Of a DNA stretch of 64,000 nt, positions 10,641-24,582 are shown piece after piece. Position 1 is the stretch's first letter. Every line of letters starts with the position of its first letter. The position numbers and the translations under genes were made by a program. The notes under the pieces were generated by a model. It had not been told where the DNA came from. It saw only the letters and a list, made by a program, of their open reading frames with translations, and did no database searches. The DNA lies in assembly GCA_019722365.1 (NCBI GenBank), contig JADFUC010000964.1:248001-312000 (forward strand), written 5' to 3'. Source of the DNA: Lithospermum erythrorhizon (lineage: Eukaryota > Streptophyta > Magnoliopsida > Boraginales > Boraginaceae).

Positions 10641-13220
10641 CTCTCCATGATGGTTGACTTTTTAATGTTAAATTTAAATATCAACAAAACTTAAAAATTA
10701 TGAAAACATCAAAGTACCTCCATCTCTAAAAGGTTAATTCATAAATAGTTAAAATTATTTAAAAGTCAACAACCAAAATTTAAAATTTATAAATACTAAA
10801 TTTTACATCCATTTCTAAAAGATCGTTCAATTTTCTTGTTCAATAGTGAAAATTATTTAAAACTCAACCGACAAAACTAAAGAATTATGAAGATTGCAGA
10901 CCACCTCCATCTCTAAAATAATCATGGATTTTCTTTTTCAATAGTTAAAATTATTTAAAACTCAACCACCAAAATTCAAAATTTAACTACAACATAACGT
11001 CTCTAAAAGATCGCCAATTTTCTTTTCAATAGTCACAATTATTTAAAACTCTACCAACAAATCGATAACCATGACATTTCATATACTTATTATCTTCATG
11101 ACTCCGAGAGATTTTTTCAATAACAAAATTAACAAAATTTATTATCTTAATAATTGATATACAACTTTGGTTTGAATCAAAATTATCATATTAACACTAA
11201 AGTAAGTTGAAAATATTATATGTTGATATACATATTTCACATAATAATATAACAAAATTTTATAAAGTAGTATTTGAGTTTAGAATTAAAACATCAACTT
11301 CTCATAATTATTACGTCATTCATACATAATTTGAATACTTTTATCAATGAGAAAAAGATTGGCTAGATTAATTTAATGAACAAATTAACAAACTTTATCA
11401 TCCTAATTTATACACATAACATTGAATTGAATAACAAATTATAATATTTTTAGCAAATTACGTTAAATATATTAATACTTTAAATATTTTTCATCGTATA
11501 TTATATAATACTTCGTATTAACATAAAACAATACAGGAGATTTTCCTGTTTCTTCATGTTAAATCTTGTGATAATGACTTTAACTTATACTCCTTACTTT
11601 CCAATACTATTTTTAATTACTATATGTGAATTATTTAGATACAAATTTCAATAAGAACAAATTCTACATATTTCAAACAAAAAATTTGAAAATTCTTCAA
11701 CTTTGATGATTGAAGTTCGAGCAACAAAACTTAAAAATTATGAAAACATCATACTAACTCCATCTCGAAAAGGTTAATTAATTTTTTTCTTTTTGAATAG
11801 TTAAAATTATTTAAAAGTCAACCACCGAAATTTAAAATTTATAAATACTAAATTTTACATCCATCTTTAAAAGATGATCTTAAATTTTTCTGCTCAATAA
11901 TCAAAATTATTTAAATCGAGAGACAAATTAAAAATTCATAAAGCACCGCACATACTCACCTCCATCTCTAAAATATTCATGAATGTTCTTTTTCAATAGT
12001 TAAAATTATTTAAAACTCAACCATCAAAATTCAAAATTTATAAATACTAACTATGACATATTTCTTTAAAAGATTGTTCAATTTTCTTTTTCAATAGTCA
12101 CAATTATTTAAAACTCCACCAATAAAATTGATAGCTTATGATTACTACATATTATAAAGTAAGTTCAAAATATTATATAACGATATACATATTCCACATA
12201 ATAATATAACAAAATTTTATAAAGTATTTGAGTTTAAAATTAAAACGTCAACCTGTCATAATTATTACGTCATTCATACATAATTTGAATATTTTTATCC
12301 ATCGGAGAAAGATTGTCTAGATTAATTTTTATAATGAAAAAAAAGCTTAATGTACCATTACTTTGACAATTCTAAATAAACTAATAAATGTATAATTATT
12401 TGAAAAATTCGAAGTAAATAACAAATAAAATTTTGTAACCATCAAATTCAAAACTTATCAATACTATATATTAAATCTATCTTTAAAAGATTGTGTAATT
12501 TTCTTTATCAGTAGTCAAAATAAATTAAAACTCATCCAATAAAACTTAAAATTTATGAATATCATATAATATCTTCATCTCTAAATAAGGATTGTTCAAT
12601 TTACTTTTTGAATAGTCAAAATTATTTAAACTCGGCCACAAAAATTTAAAATTTATGAATACTACATATAAATCCATCTCTAAACTATTTGTCAATTTTA
12701 TTTTCAATAGTAAAAATTATTCAATATAACACCAATATTTTACTCATGAAATTAGTCAATCAACTAAAAGTAACAAAATAAAAAATATTTGGTTAAATAT
12801 ACATACGTGTTAATTATCCTTGTAGTTTCTTTTCAAGTTGGGCATATCTCTACTTGGGTGTATTGATTATTTGGATATGAATTTGTCATGTTTGTTGACA
12901 ATATTACAATTAGACATACTTTTTGACATTGATTATTTAATATCCAAGCTTATTGGTTTACATTCAAATAATGTTTCATCTATATGTTATTTATCATAGT
13001 GGGTGAAATGCAAACAACGAAATACACTAATGGGCGCTTCTGCATTTTGCTCAATTCAAAATTTATAAATTCTACATATGATGTATATCTCTAAAATATC
13101 GTTCAATTTTTTTTAATAGTCAAAGTTATTTAAAACTCAAACAATAAAATTCAAAACTTGATTACTAGTTCCGACGTTCATCCCTAAGAGATTGTTCAAT
13201 TTTCTCTTTTCAATACAAAT
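10640..13220. repeat. Higher-order array of about 95-bp units in four clusters
   Basis: A phrase of the type CCATCTCTAAAAGATCG-TTCAATTTTC-TTTTTCAATAGTC-AAAATTATTTAAAACTC occurs at roughly 10718, 10811, 10905, 10999; 11757, 11860, 11958, 12057; 12474, 12574, 12667; and 13082, 13174. Within a cluster the spacing is about 93-103 bp. Clusters 1 and 2 are followed by the same non-repeat segment (AAAATATTATAT ... CATTCATACATAATTTGAATA), so about 650 bp are duplicated with an offset near 1.04 kb. The unit start resembles a Stowaway left end. No coding potential. Confidence 0.85.
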
Positions 13221-13345
13221 TAATAAATTTTATGATTTTAATTGACATATACAACTTTGATTTTAACCAAATTTATCATAATTTATATACATAACTTTGA
13301 CTTGAATTAAAGCTATAATATTTTTAGCTAGTTACATGAATACTA

Positions 13346-13605
13346 CTCCCTCCGAATTTTTTTAGTTGTCATCCTATAAAAAAAATTATTTTAAAATACT
13401 TGTCGCTTTTGAATTCCAATGCAATATTTGATTGATTTTTCCTTTTAAGCCTCTATTTAATGTATGTGCAATAAAAGTTTCTAATACCAATACATTCATT
13501 AAATCATTATTTGATTCATTAATTAGAAATATATATGTAAAATGTCATTCATTCTTAATTGGCGTGAAAATAGCTAAGATGACAACTAAAAAAACCCGGA
13601 GGGAG
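13346..13605. mobile_element. Stowaway MITE with TA target duplication
   Basis: A 260-bp element flanked by TA on both sides (13344-13345 and 13606-13607). The ends are CTCCCTCCGAATTTTTTTAG and, reverse-complemented, CTCCCTCCGGGTTTTTTTAG, then GTTGTCATC on both arms, giving inverted repeats of about 30 bp with two mismatches. This is the classic Stowaway (Tc1/mariner-derived) terminus. It has no coding capacity. The well-kept ends suggest a fairly recent insertion. Confidence 0.93.
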
Positions 13606-13607
13606 TA

Positions 13608-15742
13608 GCATTTTAAAAGAATGAATTAAATACCTTCAATGTAGAATTAATGAAGGAAGTATTTATTTAAAAATAAATTAAATACCTTAAAAAAATTAAC
13701 TAAAAGAATGAATGTTGACACTGAAATTTTACTACCAATAAAATTATGCCATGTGGAATTAATTAATTAGATATCAAATTAATAAATATACTCTGAGGTT
13801 TATTAATTAATTATCCAAGTCAAATAAATATTATAAAGTGACATTATTTCAAAATTATAATTATCACCAAAAAAATGAATTATAAAATCATTTTTTAATA
13901 TTTACAAATACATGAAACTCTATTATTTAACTTTTAAATAAATAAATAAAAGCTAATTAATTAGGAATTTTATCGCGAATATACTCTAATGTAAATGGCC
14001 AAAGCCTCGCTTCTACCAAACGCCTATATGTTTTTAATTTTTGAGACGGGGAGAAAATTATATTTCCTTTCAAGAGCAATTCTTCAAGTAAAAGAATTCT
14101 CTACACTTTCAAGTTTCTTCAACAACATTCAAATCTTCAAGTTTAAAAGTTCAAGCTAGATTCAAATCTTCAAGTAACAAACTCGAAAACTTCAAGGCTA
14201 CATTCAAATCTTCAAGTTACTAGTTCAAGAATTTAAGCAATATTTAAATCTTCTGCCTTCAAACATCAAATTCAAGAGTTCAACAACAAGCTATCCAATT
14301 TGTAGGAGAACTGGGGAAGGAGTATTGATCAGGTATCACCACATCGCATTCAATTCAATCATTAATAAAGTAAATCATTTGCAATTACATATTGTCGTGT
14401 CTTTGATTTACTTTCTTAGACTTGTGAAAATTTGTTGTTACAATGACTCAAATAAACTTTTAGTCAACCCATCAAAAATCAAAAGGTGTTTACATAATTA
14501 CTCAAATAAATTAAAAAAAATCTAATGCTTTATATGATTATATCAAAGAAACCAAGAACATGTGAGTCTAAAAATCTAAATTACTAAAAGCATATAAAAT
14601 TTGATGAAAATATATCAAAATATAATACTGCGTTAGTAGGATGTAACTTAATGGTTAAAATTAAAACTCAATAAGCAAAAATCGAACAACCTAAAGAAAA
14701 CAACCTTGACGCTAATATGTCCAGTAACATGTATCATATATTATGGGATTTGTAGTATTTAGGTTACACGTTCAACCTAAATAATAATCCCATAATTATT
14801 TTGGTAGCTATGTCATAATATTTGCTATAAGGTTGGTTTAGGGATAGGTTTTCATTATATATTTAGTATTTTAAAAATATGTAAATAGATAATATTTTTA
14901 ATTCATAATTATTCTTAACATAATACTTTTAATAATTGAAGTAAAAATAATGTGTTAATTTTATATCAAACTTAATAATTTTATTAAGTAGAGTCTTATA
15001 ATTTCATACCATATACAACTTGTAATAGAATCCCTACAATCAAATAATTCTATTTGCATCTAGAACCCTATATTATAGAATTTGTATTTGTAGTATGTTA
15101 GTTTAATTAAAATTTATCAAAATACAATGATACCCTTCATTAAGGGTATTTAACTGCTCAATCACGAAGTTTAAACAAACTCTAAACAATCTCGCTTATA
15201 TATATATATATATATATATAGCTAAAATTAAAATGAAATTTTTTCTTATAAAAAATAATTTGCACATGATCCACAAATTTTAAGATGATAAGTTAGGCTT
15301 TAGGAAGTTCAAATCTATTGGATAATGATTAGAAGTTCAATCCTATTCAGAACGTGGTGAGTATAACCATTAGGAAGTTGATGCTTGATAGGGGATTAGG
15401 GGTAACCAACGAGATCAATTAGAGACGAATCAATCAGTATAGTGAGTATTCCTTATGCGCATAAGTGTATGTCCTCCATTTATAACAAGATAAACAAGAG
15501 TTATTATGTACATCTGCAAACCACTTACATTATCAAAAAAACCAATAAATTCTTTTCACAACTTGCATTCTATGACCAACGGGCAAGGATCATGTTGTCA
15601 TCTACAATGTGCCACTCATTAATTTAAAGCAAAATGAGCCACCATTTCATACGTTTTCGCGACGTTTGCAGGAGAAGATTCCTTGAGGGGAGATGCAACT
15701 CTCGGCTCCCATCAAGAATGGTGTCCGATGTAATGCTGAAAA
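13608..15742. other. AT-rich intergenic DNA downstream of PSI1-like gene
   Basis: Contains irregular repeats of a TTCAAATCTTCAAGT-type word at about 14098-14290 and a (TA)12 microsatellite at 15197-15220. It ends with the 3' side of the PSI1-like gene. No gene, RNA or intact transposon end was recognised. Confidence 0.5.
15197..15220. repeat. (TA)12 microsatellite
   Basis: A pure run of TA dinucleotides in intergenic DNA, probably length-variable between individuals. Confidence 0.95.
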
Positions 15743-18700
15743 TTACACGCCTCTGACCGTGTCAACTCTATCGATCACATCCAATGCCTTGACACGATCA
15801 ATATCAAAATCGATAAGAGGAACTGAAGATGGCCGCCTGATAGGAAATGGATCTTTTTGCCTTTCACTGGTTGGGGAATGGTTGCTGCTCTTACTTAGCC
15901 TGTGGTGTTTGCTTAATCTGGAATTTCCAGTTTCAAACTCTTGACTCTTACTTATCCCAGGGGTCAATTTCCTCTTGCTCACGTCGCGCAACATTTCCTG
16001 ATCTTCCACAGACAACGTTGAAGATGGAGAACCCGGCCTTTGACTTGACAACCGAATTGTTGTCTGATTAGGGGAACGGATCGGAGACTTCACTGGAGAC
16101 CTCATTGCACTATCGCCCGAAGCCCTATATTGGCTGACAAGAAAATGGAGCCATACCACCAATTCTAGTATACAAGCTTCTGTTTTGTCCTTGTTAGCAT
16201 GGTAGAGTGTCTCAATTCTAAGTAAATCAAGCTGACCCGTGGATTTTCGGTTTATATCAGACCTAAAAGATATCACACTTTCAGTAACATAAAACAGTAA
16301 CTGAATCAATGGTGTAATACGAATCATGGCATTCAAACTCACCCAGTGTTTGCCCATTCCCCTACCCAGCCAAAGCCATGATGAGCCCTACACAAACAAT
16401 TATATGTCAACAAGCTCAAATATTAGTAGCAACGACAAGCAGACTAAAAACAAATCAATGAATTGTCTCATTTGTTTATTATGGAGTATCTGGTACCATC
16501 AACTAGGGGAAAATATGTTCACTGTAATGTGGAAACAGGAGCTAAATCCATAAGAAAATCGGGTAAACATCTATTAAAAAGGGCAATGTACGAACAACTG
16601 TGAAGAAAAAGTAATACATGAAGAGTGTCTCTTACTTGGTTGTGTTGGTGGCCATGGGAACTATCCATTGCAATGTTTTCTCCATTTCCGCTTTGATTTG
16701 TGGGATTGTGAACTACAACAATAAAAGAAAAAACATTCAAATAAGGACAGAACGAAAACAAGGAATAAACAGTTTATATTTTTGCCAATTTGCAAGAACA
16801 ATTCAAGGTCCCAAACTGCATTGTATAGTCTAGTCAATATTAACAGTTCACCGATACACAGAGAAATACACAAAAATATAACTCCATAACCCATATTCCT
16901 CCCACCCACCCATCCACCCAAAAAATAAGACAAAGGGTAGCATTCGCTTCTAAACAGTAAAACTGTATGGTTTAATCAAAACTCGTGTATGATTACTTAA
17001 TCAAATGTGGGATTGGGTCCTCCTCCAATACTACGGAAAGACACAACGGAAGGAGCCAAGAAAGGGGACCTCCCCCCAATCATTAACAAGTCAACCCATC
17101 CCAAAAATGATACAGAAGTAGATAAGGGACTTCGACCTCTATTTTGTTTTCATACCAAAAACAATAATATACTCCCTAATGTATACCCTTCCTATTTCCT
17201 ACCAGAAAAAATGACCTTCCCATTCCTTCTCTCCCCACAAGCAAACCAATCAAAGAATATGATAAAGATACAAAGTATCAAATTTCCAATATGTTGGTAA
17301 GAGTGTGAAATATGAATAACACCTCTTCTTTCCCATGGAATGATTGCAATTTGGAGCGTAAAGAAGCCTTTACATTTGGCGGTAATCCTTGATATAAAGA
17401 ATCTCTTGTACTTTGTGGAACTGAGCTCGATCTAGTAACCTGCACAAGCAGTGGAATTTCATCGAGTTAAAGGCCTCATTAGAGAACTCTTATCAATTAG
17501 AAGTTACCATGAAGGAAAATCATAATTCATACACCACGAAACACTTACAAGTGTGTCAATCTGAGTAATCACATTTGCATAATGTAATGCAAGACCAGCA
17601 GATCCCAACTTCTGATGAGTATTTTTTGTGGGCCTATGTCCATCTGCAAGCCCGCCAGTTTACACAATGGAACATCCGTCAGATCATAGTAGAAATTACT
17701 GATTAAGCAAATACAGCAAAAAATTTATAGATAAATAACAGCATAGCCAACGGATAATTAATTTAACAGCATAAGTCACAGTGATATAGTAGACTGATAA
17801 TGTGTAGTAACTAATTTCGCAACTACCATATCTTGTAAAATTTTAATCAAAAGAGAAACAAACATAATACTTATGGATCACCTGCACTTCCAAATGCTGC
17901 ATGTATCTCCAAATGAAGATAATGGACAATATCAACTAGCTTCTCCATCACCTTGAAATGACCAAAAATGATAAAAACAAAAACAAAAAAGTGATTTTAA
18001 TTGGTGAACTGGACAAGGGAAATAAATTAATCATTTAAGAGAATCGAGGTCAGGACAGGAATATCATGTTGTAGATTCTCATTAATAAATGGTCTTGAAG
18101 ATTGGACATGCTACCTCTTCCAAAACCTTGGACCAAAGTGATTTCTTCTTCAAACCTTTAACATGTTTCTTTTGACTCTTCAATTCTGCCCTCAAAATAG
18201 CAAGACTATCTCCTACAGAGAACAGCAATTAGCTATATCGATGATCACCAGTAAGTTATTAAAGATCTAACAACAAAAAATTAAAGACGGTACAACTGAG
18301 GGTATACAGTATAAACGATACCAAACAGTTAATAAATATTAGAGTGGGAAAGGAAAGAGAAGAACATATACAAACTACTATCATCATGAGATTGAGAGCC
18401 TGAACATTCAAAGACTTTATATATGCTTCTCTATGTTAATAACAGAGACCTTCCAAGTGAGGTCTATCAGCTCCTTATAGTGATCCTAGCAAACAACTTC
18501 GTCAGAGCATTTATAGCCAATATAAACTATCTTTAATCAGTTTCTACAATATTCGTCTAAGACTAGTTTTCTTGGGGTCCCCATAACAACACCACATACA
18601 TTGTCGGAAGGCATAAACATATCATGTTATCAATATTGACTTATGTGTCTAAAAACTAACAATGCTTGATGAGAAGAATAAACCAGTTACCAAGGACTCT

Positions 18701-21005
18701 CTGATTCATCTCAGAAACCTAAGAACAAATCTTCAGGTAGAAGTGAATGTAGATGATATCTGACATGGAAGGAAAATCAAGCACATACTCATTAAAGAAT
18801 GATACCTCTCACTGAAGTTAGATTTCCAAACGAGTAATCTGTTATTGTCCTTACACATGAAAATAGAAACAACTATACCTTTAGGAGTTGCACTCGGATT
18901 TTCTTCTTCTTGAAGCTTACGATTATAGTCTTGTTGAAATCTGTCTAATGCATGCATTTCATGGTAAAGTTCCTGCACATAAGAAATGTTGTCACTGGAA
19001 CAGAATTTTGTCCGCTATTTTAGCATAACAATGTCAACAATTAAAACCATTATGAGAGAATGTGTTGCTTTTAGGAAAAATGTTAATGCTGGAAACCATA
19101 AAACATGTAGTCAGAGGAAAAGGCATTAGAATGGAGTTCTCTTGACTAGTAGGTTTCAAGAAAACTACATATGCACTGAAATCTATGCTGAATTAAATTT
19201 TAAGGTGTATAAGGAGAGATCACATAAAGTAGAAGAATCCAATTGGAGAGATCACATAAAGTAGCAGAATCCAATTATCTGCTTCATTGCCAATGCTTTT
19301 TTTTCAAGCAAAATTAAAGGTATGCCATTTTTTTACCATAATATGATGGAAATGCATTAACGCTGGAAAACATAAAACATGTAGTGAGTGCATTGCCGAT
19401 CTAGGATATTGTATAAAGTGAAAAACAAAAAGGTGACTGAAGTATAAATGAAATGAAAAACAACATGAGTAGAAAACAAGTATTGTATAAAGTGAAACTC
19501 ACAGCAGTATATTGGACCATATTCATTAGGTGGTTCATCACAGTTAATGCTTCTTCTTTCAGTTGTCTGTGAGGCGAGAGTTCTGATTCCAACCTACAAG
19601 TCATAGAAGCCACTGCAAATGACTCGAGATCACTTTTAATACATTGATGAGCCTAAATACAAAAACCTGATTAAAGGCAACATTCAGTACTTCGCAAAAT
19701 AACGGTCCAAATTGTGCCATTGAGGATCTTTACAACGATTCCCAAATCGGACAACTTCGGCAGAGAGGATTTTCAATTCTTCCCTGTTAACAGAAATATA
19801 TTGAGTATACAAAATGAAAAACTCAAGTCTAGCAATAAAGCTTATGACATGCTAGTGCATTTTTCCAAAATAAACCTCTTGTCAGCAGCGGCAATACTGA
19901 GAAGGTCATCTCTGTCTTTTGATATTAATTTTTGCACACCTTCGGAAGGGACCACTACGTCCTTCAAATGTTTAATGTTGTCCTCGTCAAGAGAATGCAT
20001 AAGATTTGCACCCTTAACAATTGTGTTTGCAACTTCAAAAGCCAAAATTGAGATCTTTATTCCTTTAGTTACCATTCCAGATGCAAAACCACTGTTGAGG
20101 CTTAAGTTTGTCATGCTGCTACCAAGTGTATCTAACACATCAACTGCCTTACCAATCCCAGCAGTACCTGCTTTACCTAACAGTGAACTCATTTCTGCAA
20201 CCTGAACGTAGAAAACAATGACGAACAACCACATTATATTCAAACCATAACAAGATGTCAACCATTGAAGATAATACACTGTCATATCTCAGAGACCTGA
20301 AAGGATAGCATTAGAACTCTCTCAGGAGATGTTTGCATCTTCCTGATATGTAGATAACCTAGATATGCTAAAGCAACAAACAGCTAAAGCATCTGTCATT
20401 AGGGAGACAAAAGGGTGGAAAAAACATCACCGAGGACTGGAGTGGAGGGACGACTGCTTGGTGGTCAAACGTGGGTTCATTTCTTTATTTTCTAATGCCA
20501 TTTCTTTATGACATGTTATATTGTCAAGAGTAATAGCAAAATAAGAATGAAAGCAGCAAGTACATGGACCTAACTTTATTATATGTGACATTTCTAACTT
20601 TGGGCATATGAGAAAAGAGAAACCATATAAATTGAATTATCACAGAAATCACGTTTGAACAAAAAATTGCAGTAATAGGGAAGGTACCTTAGCAATTGCA
20701 GCTTGAGTTGACCTTGTCGAACCATATTTGTTGGATGATGCCCTCGGCAGACGAGGAATTCCATCATAAACATTATTCATATTGGTCCCATGGGAATCGA
20801 CATTCAACTCAGGGAAGGAAAATGGTTCCCGTGGTTGCTTATTTACATCCTCTCCTCCAGATGCTTGTACAAGATTGCTATCAGGTTGTACAGCTGATGA
20901 GTGAGCTTGCAATGCTATTCCACCACTATAATGTCCATTAACATGTGGAAGTCCACGCCCTATCGTACTATCAGCAGTAGATCTCCTTGAGCAGAGCCCA
21001 CCCAT
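15743..21005 (-). CDS. PSI1: PSK SIMULATOR 1-like protein (DUF3475/DUF668)
   Basis: Twelve coding exons: complement join(15743..16262, 16343..16387, 16636..16712, 17323..17439, 17549..17643, 17882..17951, 18115..18212, 18879..18972, 19503..19593, 19691..19783, 19876..20201, 20688..21005), 647 aa; every junction is GT-AG and in frame. PSI1 of Arabidopsis promotes growth and is linked to phytosulfokine signalling. It begins MGGLCSRR, so Gly2 is a likely N-myristoylation site. DUF3475 lies at about 147-205 (ILAFEVANTIVKGANLMHSL ...), a helical middle at about 230-345, and DUF668 at about 375-475 (KLGSAGLALHYANVITQIDT ... HHGFGWVGEWA). The tail has SPVKSPIRSPNQ, a Ser/Arg-rich phospho-type segment, and ends FDIDRVKALDVIDRVDTVRG. 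Arabidopsis PSI1 is close to 650 aa. A leader intron is inferred upstream. Confidence 0.93.
19213..19276. repeat. 32-bp tandem duplication in PSI1 intron
   Basis: Two adjacent copies of GGAGAGATCACATAAAGTAG-AAGAATCCAATT differ at one base. They lie inside the intron at 18973-19502 and look like a recent replication-slippage event. Confidence 0.9.
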
Positions 21006-21086
21006 TTTTTACTTAAATATCTGTTTACTTTCTACATCAAGCCCTCCATCTTCTTGACAGCCAACCCATGATACACACTGAAAAAC

Positions 21087-22188
21087 CTGTTTCAGGAAAT
21101 AAAATTAATCCAAACTCAAACCAATTACTAAAATTAAAACGTAAATCCCCTCCCAAAGCCATTTATTGGCAAATATCGATCATAAAATCACTCTTTACAA
21201 GTCTGATCAGTATTAGTAATCCAATTCATGACTAGTCCTTTAAAAAAAACCCATCATAAATCAAATCAGAAAAAGAGATAACCCCTCAAAAGAAAACTTA
21301 ACCGAATACCGAAATGTTCTATAAACATTCAATCACTACTCAGAGAAACTTCAAGCAGAAAATCATCACTATAATTATTACTTAAAACAGCCAGAATACA
21401 TCCAAATATCCAATGAATCATTAAAAGAAGAATCAAATCATTTCTATAATTACCAACACTTTTAAATCCAATCTTTATACTAAACAAAACTCCAAGAGCA
21501 GAAAATCATTACTATACTTATTATCCAAAACAGCCAGAATACATCCAATGAATCATTAAAGTAAATATCTAATCATTTCTACAATTACCAACATTTAAAA
21601 ATCCAATCTTTATACTACACCAAACAATCATTCAACCTTTAACATTAAAAAAAAAATCCAAATTTGAAGAATATTGCATCAATCAAATGTCAAATACCTA
21701 ACAACTCACATAACCAATACAAAAACACTTGTATATGTCAATATCTATGATTAAAAGAAGAATTCAATCATTTCTACAAGTACCAACATCTATACATCCA
21801 ATCTTTATACTACACCAAACTATCATTCAACCTTTAATATATAAAAAAAATCCAAATTTGAAGAATATTACATCAATCAAATGTCAAAGAACTAACAACT
21901 CACATAACCAATACACAAACACTTGTATATGTGATATGTCAATATCTATGATTAAAAGAAGAATCCAATAATTTCTACAAGTACCATCATCTAAAAATCC
22001 AATCTTTATACTATACTAAACAATCTTCCAACCTTCAATTTAAAAATAAATAAATCCAAACTTGGGTATATTGAATCAATCTAATATCAAAAGACTAACA
22101 ACTAACACGACCAATATACAAACACTTAAATATATCAATATTATCCTTCAATTTTCAGCTATGTAATAAGATATAGTAGCTAACTTAC
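21087..22188 (-). other. Inferred leader intron of PSI1-like gene
   Basis: On the minus strand a donor TTG|GTAAGT starts at 22188 and an acceptor GAAACAG ends at 21087, about 80 bases before the start codon. This suggests a non-coding first exon near 22190-22450 and a 1.1-kb leader intron. The intron contains a tandem repeat of about 200 bp. Splicing is inferred only from signals. Confidence 0.55.
21420..22150. repeat. About 200-bp tandem repeat, 3 to 4 copies, in PSI1 leader intron
   Basis: The phrase ATCCAATCTTTATACTACAC recurs at 21601, 21797 and 21997, with a more diverged copy near 21466. Each is followed by CAATCATTCAACCTTTAA, an A-run, TCCAAATTTGAAGAATAT and CTAACAACTCACATAACCAA. Copies 1 and 2 are closest; the last is the most diverged. 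Confidence 0.85.
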
Positions 22189-24582
22189 CAATCAAGTGAA
22201 AAACACCAAATTGGATCTAAAAGAAGAGAATCAGAGCTAAAAAATAAATTTTTCCTATATTTTACTTGCTATGATAGTATTACTGCAAAAAATAAATTAA
22301 AATTAATTGAACATATACAGAGAAAGAAAAATGAGTAGTAGTTTGATTGCAATAATGATGTGGAAAAATAAATACAATCAAGAAAAAAAGGAAGCAGAGA
22401 GATAATTAGTATAGGTGTAAAGGGTTATGAAAAAGTGTAGGCCCAGGCGGAATGTGTAGTGGTTATAGAAGGAGAGGTTTATTTAAATTAATTTAATACG
22501 AGATTTTGATATTTACATGATTCAGTCGCGCTGTATGTAGACGTTGGGGTACTAATATTTAGCATTGTTGCTCGTTAAGCTATGTGTAGAGGCGTAAAGA
22601 ATTATGAAAATAAGGTTGAGAGTGTTTTCACTGTTGGACCATTCAGTCAACACTTCTTTTTCATGTATTTTGACAAAAATAAAATTACTTTAACCACATT
22701 AATTTTTTACACGAGTCCATTGTATATCAATATTTTTTTTATAAGTTAATAAAGTAAGCGAAATTTATGTTGCCGTATTAAGAGAGTGTAATACATGATG
22801 TCAGACGAAATGTAATAAATTGTCAATATGTTTTTTTTGCATTGTATTACATGTATGATGTATTATAAATCCATTTTAACATTCTTTTTATTTTATTTTC
22901 TTAACTCATTAGTCATTGTTTAATAGATTGCTCAAATAATACCAAATAATTTGAAATAATTACTGTAGTATTTGAAAATGATAGAGGAGATAAGATACAA
23001 ATTAAAAGTAATACTTCATAGATTTATTTGTCGACTTTTTCGTATATCATATAAATTTTAATCTTTTAATTCTTTCTTTAATTACATTATTAAAAAATTA
23101 AAAAATAATATTATGAAAGTATTTTAAAAGCGAATCTAATTATATAAATTTTATATTTTTTTTTAAAATAAGGAATTATTAATAATTAATAATTCGAAAT
23201 TGATTTAATAATCAGCAACCAATTAAATTGGATTGAAGAAGGAAGTCTTATAAGAGTAGTGTGTAAATAAATTCGATGAACAACAAAAAGAGATATGATT
23301 CTAATTAAACAACGTAGTCCTTATACACCAATTAGAATTTATGATGAATAATATAAATCACTTAGAACTTTTTATGAGTAATTAAGAAACATATTGAGTA
23401 TTGATTACAACAGGTACAGCTAAATACCCCTTAAATGAAGAAAAATATATATAGAATAATAAATCCCCCTACCACGCACCCCTCTCCATTAAGATATTTC
23501 AAAAAAAGACCTTGCAAGTTTAATGAAGGTTAATATGTATGTGATGAATGCCAACTATGTAGATAGTTAAGACTTAAGACTTTGAAAGAGAGATACTAAC
23601 TAGCCATGTTTTATTATGTTAAAAATTGATAGAAATTTGCACAAGATTTCTCATGCCATATTATTGTCGAAAAAGTTTTAAAACATTTAAACAATTCTTG
23701 ACAAAATTATTTGACAAGTGATGGGCCTCTTTGCCTTCTAGAGACAGTTGAGCAAGTCTTGGTTATGTTGACTGTTAAAATTTCATATGCATTTGTCATT
23801 TGGTAATGATTCCTATTTTTAGAGTCAAATACTCAAAGGCAACCCAAGTGTGAAGTTATTCGTACCTAAAATTCCAAAAGCGTGAAGAAAAGGAAATGCA
23901 TTGAATTTGGTATAGTTTTTGGGGTAATATTAGACTAAAGTCAAATACACAAAAGTATGTTTATGGGCTTTCTGCTTAAACATTAGACTGTTCATTTGTA
24001 GGAGATATCCTTCAGGCTCATCTAGCAAGTGCAACCAGTCATTTGATTGGTTTTTGTATTTATTTATAATTTGAATCTTCAATCCAATCTTATTATTAAC
24101 TAATATGCATGTCTATTAAGTTAATCACTTAAGTATTGTGCACTACTTTTATCGAACATAATGCCGATTATACTTCTCCATTGGTTATTTAGAAAAAGGG
24201 TTCATTGTCGGTTTTTACTTCATTGTTTGTTTTCTTAATTTAAATTTGTGATTTTTTTAAGTTTAAAATATTTAGCAACATATTTGTAGCTCGGTGAGAA
24301 GGAAAATAAAATTTTCATTTTTATGCTCCAACTGTATTTAAACCTAAATATAATTCTCCAAACTCTACGCAAATAAATTATGTGTGGTCGAATACACTTC
24401 ACATTTTTTTTTATTACTATAATACCATTATTGGGGAAACATATTTGTAACCAAACACCTTAACCTTATCACTTTTTTACACCTTGATTACATCTTGAAT
24501 ACCAATTTATGTTATAATTATTTGAGCAATAAACTTTCGATCGTTGATTACACCTTTAAAAAACATTTTTTGTTATAATGAA

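Noticed and set aside
10640..13220. CRISPR-like regularity of repeats
   Set aside because: Units are contiguous, about 95 bp, diverged and AT-rich, with no short palindromic repeats alternating with unique spacers; the genome is eukaryotic.
19714..20205. 163-codon plus-strand frame
   Set aside because: It is antisense to PSI1 exons 2 and 3, whose protein is clearly conserved; the plus-strand reading has no known domain.
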